A DNA stretch of 34,704 bases from Nemertoderma westbladi (Eukaryota; Xenacoelomorpha; Nemertodermatida; Nemertodermatidae), in the NCBI GenBank assembly GCA_032718475.1, contig JAUCBJ010000835.1, positions 1 to 34,704 of the forward strand, in the 5' to 3' direction. Under the pieces are notes generated by a model that was not told the DNA's origin, did not search any database, and worked only from the letters and a program-made list of their open reading frames with translations. Positions 29,090 to 34,704 of this stretch are shown here, piece after piece (position 1 is the stretch's first letter; each line of letters starts with the position of its first letter). Position numbers and translations under genes: made by a program.

Positions 29090-30680
29090 GCCTCACTCAG
29101 TTATTTCACACTCATATTAATTGATCGAGTTGATTGATCAATAACAGATTGAACGTTTGACATTGCTTTTGCATCAACACTACGAATACGAACCAAACAA
29201 GTGAATACCTTCACGATTTTACGCAGACGACCAGAACAATATTCGAAATGACTGTGCAATACTTATTATTAAGAGGAAACTGGATGATTTGCTATAATTT
29301 AAGTTTAAGTAGGCCTAATATAAAACATTATTCAATAACAAAATTATTTATTGTAATTAATTATTATAAATATTTCAAAAATATTTCATATTTTATCAAA
29401 ATCTATATTGTCTAGATGTAAATGGACACTTCCGAAAGTTATCAATTCATCTTTTTCCATACTATCAACACAATTATTTTATACATGATTATGTTACAAA
29501 GATAGAGCTGGTAGGTAGGAAATATAATGTATCCAAACACCTTTATGACATTTCAATGCATACTCATACTGCAATTAAAGCATACTCAATATCATTATAT
29601 TAAACACAATATTGTATTGTACGAGATTTACTGACTATTATTTATATTTTTTACTGTGATCCCGAGGTATAATTTTCCGAGCGAGCGTGATTAAGTAAAC
29701 ATCAAGTCAGTAAGGTCATTAAAAAAAGAGAAAAATGCTGTTTTTCAGACAATACGAATTTGTATTCCACCACATTGCCTTTTCACTACTTCTGATCCCG
29801 GTATTGCCACGGATTACTTCACACTTTGCTTTCGTTGTGGTACCGATCGTTGAATATGTTGTGTGTATGATAGTACCAGTAGGCCTAGATATCAGCAATG
29901 CAATGATGAATAGTTACTGATTGGTGTTTCGGAGAGAAAGTTTACAGCTCTATTAGCACGCGGTTCAGAAATGTCCAGGAAAATAAGTGGCCCTTATTTC
30001 ATTAACAATCGCGTATTTATAGAAATATATCCATCCATATCCAATCTTTATTCCTAAAACGTCGGTGATAAATCGATTAATAAAGAAATTTTGAAAAAAT
30101 GGTTATTTAATTTCTCTATACTATTAATAATCTTAAAGATAATAATCTTGTGACTTGAATCAAACGTGTTGGTGTTCTCAACCTCCCATTCACAGCGACT
30201 GCTCTCTCGGTTAGCTTTATGTTTGTTATGTACGGTAATTAATTTAACTTGTTCCGGAACATCGCGAATTTGTTACCCGAGGATAATTGAAGAGTTATCA
30301 ATTGAAGTGCAGTAATCTACCAATGCGAATGACTTGTCAGGAAGGAGTAGAGAGAGTACTCTCATTTCCCATTGAGATGCCTGTCTTATCCCCTACTGGA
30401 GAGAGAGTGGCCAACAATCCTTTCCTGGTGACCTTACTTTTTTATCTTAATTATTATTATTACTGTCCACGAAGCAAAGGAAAATCAACTACTTTCGCTA
30501 AGAAAGATTTTCCTTAGCTGAGATGATGTATTCATAGTGGGCCCTTTTACTTGTGTGAGGCAGATTTGGGGTTTTTTGACCGGTGAAAAAACTAGCCTTT
30601 AATTAAAAGTACCCTGAAATTTTGCATGTATATACTACTCGTCGAGGCGCATCTTTTGGGCTGGGTCTCATATCCAGGAA
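29090..30680. other. Intergenic, no gene recognised
   Basis: AT-rich. The open frames at 29735-29920 (short, hydrophobic) and 30287-30517 have no recognisable motif. No strong inverted or tandem repeat seen. Confidence 0.45.
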
Positions 30681-30687
30681 AAATCTG

Positions 30688-31545
30688 GTTTCCATGGCAA
30701 CGGACTTAGAACAAAGTCTATGTATTTCAAGTCAATATTTATAACTCTATTTGTAGGAAAACTATAATAGATATAAACTTGGGGTTTCTCATCACCACTA
30801 TAAGGTCCATAGCAGATCCGATTGAGGTTAAATAGAAAATCCAGTTACCTTGGCAACCGGGATAAACAGATGTTAAAATTTATAAAATGTTAATTTGAAG
30901 CACAAGTTAATAGTATTATGACTTGGGACCAACACCTACCCCCACTATATGACTTATTCTGCATCCGAATTACATTGTTTTATTTTGCAGTTACCATGAC
31001 AACCGCTGAAAACAGATGTTTTTATACAAAAATTATTCATTTGGACATAGACTTCGCGATAAAATTTTACGAAACTGGGTATGTGTTATCTGGACCACTA
31101 GTTGGAACTTTTAGTGAAACTCAAAACTTTCCAGAAATATCTAGTCACCATGGTAACTGTAGTTTATTAAAGTCTATATAATTCAAGTCTATATTCATAA
31201 CACTATTTGTAGCAAAACTGTAATATATATAAACTTGGGGTAATGTTAATTACCCCAAGTTAAAATGTTAATTTGAAGCACTAGTTAATAGTATTATGAC
31301 TTGGGACCAAGACCTACTCCGCTTATATGACTTATTCTGCATCCGAATTACATATTGTTCTATTTTTCAGTTTCCATGACAACCACTGCAAACAGATGCA
31401 TTTTGATAGAAAATCGGTAATTTGGACATAAACTGCAATATTTTCTGAAACTCGGAAAGTGTTATCTGAACCACAATCTGGACTGAATGTTTTTTCAAAG
31501 ATAAAACCAACAGTTCCAGAGAACTCTAGTTTCCCTGGGAATATA
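30688..31545. repeat. Degenerate tandem repeat with X-box-like palindromes
   Basis: GTTNCCATGGCAAC-like words occur at 30688 (GTTTCCATGGCAAC), 30844 (GTTACCTTGGCAAC), 30990 (GTTACCATGACAAC), 31144 (GTCACCATGGTAAC), 31370 (GTTTCCATGACAAC) and a decayed one at 31530. Spacing is mostly 146-160 bases. Larger duplicated blocks (for example GCACAAGTTAATAGTATTATG near 30900 and its partner near 31278) show a further local duplication. The frame at 30918-31181 lies in the repeat and is not called. Confidence 0.75.
31232..31261. repeat. Perfect 13-bp palindrome at a deletion junction
   Basis: AACTTGGGGTAAT, a GTTA loop and ATTACCCCAAGTT. In the sister repeat near 30777 the same left half is followed by unrelated sequence, and about 78 bases are missing here. 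Confidence 0.85.
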
Positions 31546-31622
31546 AGTTATTTATTGACAAATGCTACTAAACTAGGCTAAGCAACAAACCAAATTGTGG
31601 CCCTTTGTTTAATTTTCCTTAA

Positions 31623-31817
31623 GGCCATGATACACCACAGGAGCGGCGAGCGGCCGCGGCAAGTGGCCACTTTTTAAAAATAGAACACATTATTTTCTAT
31701 GGGTGATGATACACCACAAATGGCTGCTGCCGCTCGCCGTTCCTATAGTGTATCATACTAAAAGTCGCCGCTCACATCGGCCGCTCGCCGCTGCCGCTCC
31801 TGTGGTGTATCATGGCC
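31623..31817. mobile_element. 195-bp MITE with GGCCATGATACACC ends
   Basis: The terminal inverted repeats begin GGCCATGATACACCACAGGA and extend GC-rich (GCGGCGAGCGGCC). An internal GATGATACACCACA and GTGTATCATAC add a second nested pair. Possible TAA flanks on both sides are weak. No coding sequence; the frame at 31703-32062 is incidental. Confidence 0.85.
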
Positions 31818-32202
31818 ATAAGCTTCGTGGTTGCATTTCCTTTAGGAAATGCCTTTCTAGTTATTATACCCACGCACAAGAGAGTCCCATTGCTCCCGCA
31901 AGCATTATACTCACTCGGACAGAGCAGCCTCGCTTTGCAGGTCATTGCTTATTATTGAAGACCAGCCTGTGTATTTACTTTTACTTTGAACGCCTAACAA
32001 TATTTTATCCATTCTCGGCCCTATATTTAAAGTACTGTTACCTAATGAAAAGTCAATTCTAGAATATAATTATCATTAAAGTTTAAGCGATGCGCAACGA
32101 TAACTCATGACATGTTATTATTTTAAGTAGGCTTACCGATAGCATATTATTTTGTACTGAATATTACAATAGATAGCCTCCTGTCCAGTATGATCCAAAT
32201 TA

Positions 32203-32211
32203 AATACCGGT
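32203..32211 (+). promoter_or_regulatory. TACCGGTAA word just before the Arg-rich gene
   Basis: AATACCGGTAATAATGG places the word four bases from the start codon. It is the same word as in the blocks upstream of DNAJA3 and PRPF38B. Role unknown. Confidence 0.25.
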
Positions 32212-32215
32212 AATA

Positions 32216-32695
32216 ATGGCTGCGAATCAAGACATCCTCAAGAAGGAGGAATTATTGGAAGATCGGAGCAAAAAAGGTGGAGAAAATCCATCAACAAGCA
32301 TGACAGAATCGAGTAATGGTAACCGAGTGGTCCGAACGCGATGTAACACGGCTACTGGGAAGGGAAGATCTCGTAGAGGTAGAAGCAGATCCAGAAGTAG
32401 AAAAAGGAGTAGAAGTAACAAGAGCAGAATGTCTAGACCTCCCAGGAGGAAAAGGAGTAGTCGTAGAAGGGTAAAGAAAATCGTAGAAATTAGAAGGGCA
32501 TCCAGGAGTCGTGGTGGAAGAAGAGGAGGTAGGAATAGTAGAAGACGTGGTGGACGAAGAGGAGGTAGGAATAGTAGAAGACGTGGTGGAAGAGGGAAGA
32601 AGGCAACACTAAGTTCAACGAACCAAGGGAATAAAGGAATGGAAGCTGGACCAAGTGAGGGAAAGAAAGATGATAAAGATTCCGTAGCTATGTAG
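32216..32695 (+). CDS. Small Arg/Ser/Gly-rich basic protein (159 aa), protamine-like or RS-type
   Basis: I recognise no family. ATG has A at -3 and G at +4. Residues 1-45 are mixed and hydrophilic (MAANQDILKKEELLEDRSKK). Residues 49-129 are dominated by Arg with Ser and Gly (SRSRSRKRSRSNKSR, RRKRSSRRR), including a 12-residue RGGRRGGRNSRR duplication encoded by a 36-bp direct repeat (about 32513-32584). The tail is Lys/Asp/Ser-rich and ends SVAM. There is a single Cys (position 43), no hydrophobic segment and no zinc motif. Composition suits a sperm nuclear basic protein or another nucleic-acid binder; an RS splicing-type protein is the alternative. The supporting AATAAA lies 180 bases after the stop. 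Single exon. Confidence 0.65.
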   Translation: MAANQDILKKEELLEDRSKKGGENPSTSMTESSNGNRVVRTRCNTATGKGRSRRGRSRSRSRKRSRSNKSRMSRPPRRKRSSRRRVKKIVEIRRASRSRGGRRGGRNSRRRGGRRGGRNSRRRGGRGKKATLSSTNQGNKGMEAGPSEGKKDDKDSVAM

Positions 32696-32874
32696 TGAAG
32701 GGAAAAAGTAACTAGTCCGCAATACTATAGTTATAATTTATTCATTGCACAAAGACATTGTACGCAATTTTATTTAATTATTTATAAACATCAATATTAA
32801 TTTCTAAGTAACCTATTCAGCCCAGAAAATATCAAGATTGAATAATTAATGTAAAAAACCCATGGCTATAGCCT

Positions 32875-32880
32875 AATAAA
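32875..32880 (+). terminator. Polyadenylation signal of the Arg-rich gene
   Basis: AATAAA in CCTAATAAACTACACC, 180 bases downstream of the stop codon. Confidence 0.55.
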
Positions 32881-32925
32881 CTACACCATGTCCTGGAATA
32901 TAGTGTCGTTATTCAGGTACCTGCA

Positions 32926-32940
32926 CCCCCCCCCCCCCCC
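32926..32940. repeat. Poly-C run
   Basis: Fifteen consecutive C. Confidence 0.9.
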
Positions 32941-33001
32941 AAATTTGTTTACAAATCGTAATGAGATTGCATGAAATTTTAAACAGAGATAGTTTCACCT
33001 C

Positions 33002-33150
33002 CCTCCTCCTTGCTGGGTGGGTGAGCCAGAATTATGTTTATTTTCGCTTTCATTCTTTAGCTACAAGCGTTTGAGAAAGGTGTCTCCGTCGATATTGAAC
33101 CAGTTACACCGCAGTTATTCTTCAAACATTTAGTGATTTGTTGGTACTAG
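33002..33150. repeat. Dispersed repeat, member 2 (inverted relative to 13585-13738)
   Basis: GTTTCACCTCC, TTTATTTTCGCTTTCATTCTT, CCGTCGATATTGAACCAGTTACA and GCAGTTATTC match the reverse complement of the first member in order. Confidence 0.6.
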
Positions 33151-33383
33151 TGGAAAGCTGACCGTGTAAGGATTCCACATATGTAAAAATATTTGAATTT
33201 GGTTGGGAAATAGCTGAGTTAATGGCATTCGAATTTTGCATGTATTAGCTTCCACTGCAGGCCATTTATTCTATTAATAAATACACAATGTTCTAGAACG
33301 TTTTGGTTATATCATAAGTAGCTTGGTAACAATGCAATGTCTAAATGATAATACTTGTATATGGATATTCATACATAATCAAA

Positions 33384-34541
33384 ATGTTCTGGAGGAGTCT
33401 GGAGGAGTCCGTAGGGAGGTGTCTGTGCCGGATATTTGACCGCCCAGCAATAACACCGGTAGAACGGCAACTGATGTCGCTCCCGGTTCGCAATGGTGGG
33501 CTAGGGATCCCCGTACCAGCTGATCTACAGCCCCAGTACGAATATTCCCGGAGGATTTGCGAACCATTTGCCTCCTTGGAAGGTGAGTCTATGGCAGTGG
33601 TGAGAGAGGAGCAGACACACATAGCCAAGTTAGTAGCCACCTCTTCATCAGTTGTAGCGAAAGCTAAAAAGGAGGAGGTTTACGACCAATTAAGTTCTGA
33701 CCAACATAATTTGGTTATACTAACTACTGAAAAAGGTGCGTCTGCGTGGTTAAACACCAAACCACTCACCCTGCACGACACTCACCTGTCCAAAGGAGAG
33801 TTTAGGGATGCTGTTTGTCTCCGTTACGGTTGGTCGCCGAAGAACCTACCATCTCGTTGTGTTTGTGGGTCCCGATTTTCTGCAACCCACGTTCTGTCGT
33901 GTCCCACTGGAGGTTTCCCCTCCATAAGACACAACGAGATCCGCGATTTCGTCGCCGACACCCTAACCGAGGTGGCCCACAGTGTGGCAGTCGAACCGAT
34001 GCTCCAGCCACTAACGGGGGAGTCCTTCTCCCTCCGTTCCACCTCGACGGACCAGCTGGCGCGGCTCGACGTGTCGGTGAGCGGATTCTGGGGCAATCGT
34101 TACCAGAAAATGTTTATCGACGTGTCGGTGTTCAACCCGCTGGCGGACACCAACGCGGCGATGTCGATTGACGCCGCCCATCTCCACCACGAGGCGAGGA
34201 AGTGCCGGAAATACGAGGAGAGATTACGCGAGGTGGAACACTCCACCTTCACTCCCTTAATTTTCTCTGCTTTCGGCGGAATGGCACCAGCTGCCCATCA
34301 GTTTGTCAAACGACTGGCGGTGAAGTTGTCCGACAAACGGCAGGTTCCCTATCCGGAGTGCGTCTCATGGGTACGTCGGCGAATCAGTTTCTCCCTCCTC
34401 AGGTCGTCATTAATGTGTTTACGCGGGTACCGTTCGGCTGCTAGGCGACCGGTGCGGGAGGCAGTCACCGACTCATCGATCCGGTTGGCTAACGCGGACT
34501 CAGACCCTGGGGTGTTGGCGCAGTTCGGTAGGGTGGGGTAA
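33384..34541 (+). CDS. 3' part of a LINE ORF: CCHC motif plus restriction-like endonuclease-type domain
   Basis: An uninterrupted frame (398 codons from 33345; 385 from the ATG at 33384). It starts near the end of the reverse-transcriptase thumb (LMSLPVRNGGLGIPVPAD), so the catalytic RT is missing and the element looks 5'-truncated. Residues below count from 33345. A Cys-Cys-His-Cys motif (CVCG...H...C, 172-186) is followed by IRHNEIRD. LD at 241-242 and D259 (FIDVSVFNP) match the spacing of PD...D cores, and KCRKY (286-290) matches the K...Y element of R2/R4/NeSL-type endonucleases. TFTPLIFSAFGGMA and RRRISFSLLRSSLMC follow. Similar proteins are common in marine invertebrate genomes. GC-rich compared with its flanks. 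Confidence 0.75.
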   Translation: MFWRSLEESVGRCLCRIFDRPAITPVERQLMSLPVRNGGLGIPVPADLQPQYEYSRRICEPFASLEGESMAVVREEQTHIAKLVATSSSVVAKAKKEEVYDQLSSDQHNLVILTTEKGASAWLNTKPLTLHDTHLSKGEFRDAVCLRYGWSPKNLPSRCVCGSRFSATHVLSCPTGGFPSIRHNEIRDFVADTLTEVAHSVAVEPMLQPLTGESFSLRSTSTDQLARLDVSVSGFWGNRYQKMFIDVSVFNPLADTNAAMSIDAAHLHHEARKCRKYEERLREVEHSTFTPLIFSAFGGMAPAAHQFVKRLAVKLSDKRQVPYPECVSWVRRRISFSLLRSSLMCLRGYRSAARRPVREAVTDSSIRLANADSDPGVLAQFGRVG

Positions 34542-34704
34542 ATACAGTAGTATGCTCCATACACCATAGAGACTGTTTCTGTGTTGGGGGCGGGCAAAGG
34601 ATTTCATTTTAAATTTCCCTCTTATATTGGTTGCCTAGTAACGTCGGCTGGTGGTGGGTATTGTTTAACATTAACGTTTTATTATCTATGTGAATAAATG
34701 AGAC
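34542..34704 (+). other. LINE 3' flank to window end
   Basis: Contains GGTTGCCTAGTAACG (X-box-like) near 34629 and an AATAAA at 34693-34698. It is probably the element 3' UTR and is cut by the window, so tail and target duplication cannot be seen. Confidence 0.4.

Noticed and set aside
28289-29137. Open frames of 282 (+) and 205 (-) codons over PRPF38B
   Set aside because: Shadow frames of the 21-bp coding repeat; the PRP38 frame has clear homology.
29735-29920. 61-codon hydrophobic frame as a small membrane protein
   Set aside because: AT-rich DNA often encodes hydrophobic runs by chance; no supporting signals found.
31703-32062. 119-codon open frame
   Set aside because: It starts inside the MITE and has no recognisable motif or conservation signal.

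Overview
The window is eukaryotic nuclear DNA from an animal, probably a marine invertebrate. The evidence is spliced exons with GT-AG boundaries, metazoan gene families (vasohibin, PGAP2, DNAJA3, PRPF38B), AATAAA polyadenylation signals, LINE remnants, many short inverted-repeat elements and satellites, and GC-rich genes in AT-rich surroundings. Frequent words such as GTAGGCCTAC and ACCGGTAC also fit, but I cannot name the species from sequence alone.

Layout. 1-1750: copy of a dispersed repeat family with GTGGGGC termini. 2041-3570 (+): single-exon mitochondrial DnaJ co-chaperone DNAJA3/Tid1, followed by a purine-rich tract. 3.9-10 kb: second family copy, a 39-bp minisatellite, an inverted-repeat structure, a LINE endonuclease remnant and a small hairpin. 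10075-10893 (+): single-exon PGAP2. 11771-13060: third family copy, with a 315-bp tandem repeat rich in CTCF-like motifs. 14948-19187 (-): a four-exon vasohibin gene with all catalytic residues. A 3' LINE fragment lies in its second intron and another family copy in its first. 17149-19826 and 20224-25277: a direct segmental duplication that repeats vasohibin exon 1 and the first 77 bases of exon 2. 25286-26019: foldback element with about 310-bp arms. 27541-29037 (+): single-exon PRPF38B with an Arg/Asp-rich repeat tail. 30.7-31.5 kb: degenerate repeat with RFX X-box-like motifs. 31623-31817: a MITE. 32216-32695 (+): small Arg-rich basic protein. 33384-34541 (+): intact 3' part of a LINE ORF with a CCHC motif and a restriction-like endonuclease-type region.

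The genes are unrelated housekeeping or cytoskeletal genes and do not form a pathway. DNAJA3 acts in mitochondrial protein folding, PGAP2 in GPI-anchor lipid remodelling in the Golgi, vasohibin in removal of the C-terminal tyrosine of alpha-tubulin, and PRPF38B in the spliceosome. PGAP2 and vasohibin are convergent; vasohibin and PRPF38B are divergent.

The most unusual part is the vasohibin locus. The splice donor of exon 1 is the first unit of an 18-19 bp minisatellite in which nearly every unit is itself an AG|GTAAAT-type donor. The duplicated intron also carries a 2.16-kb terminal-inverted-repeat element filled with a 68-bp satellite. A 9-bp target duplication supports its insertion, and the family copy at the start of the window supplies the empty site. 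Coordinates of repeats were found by eye and are approximate. The duplication could be a haplotype assembly artefact.
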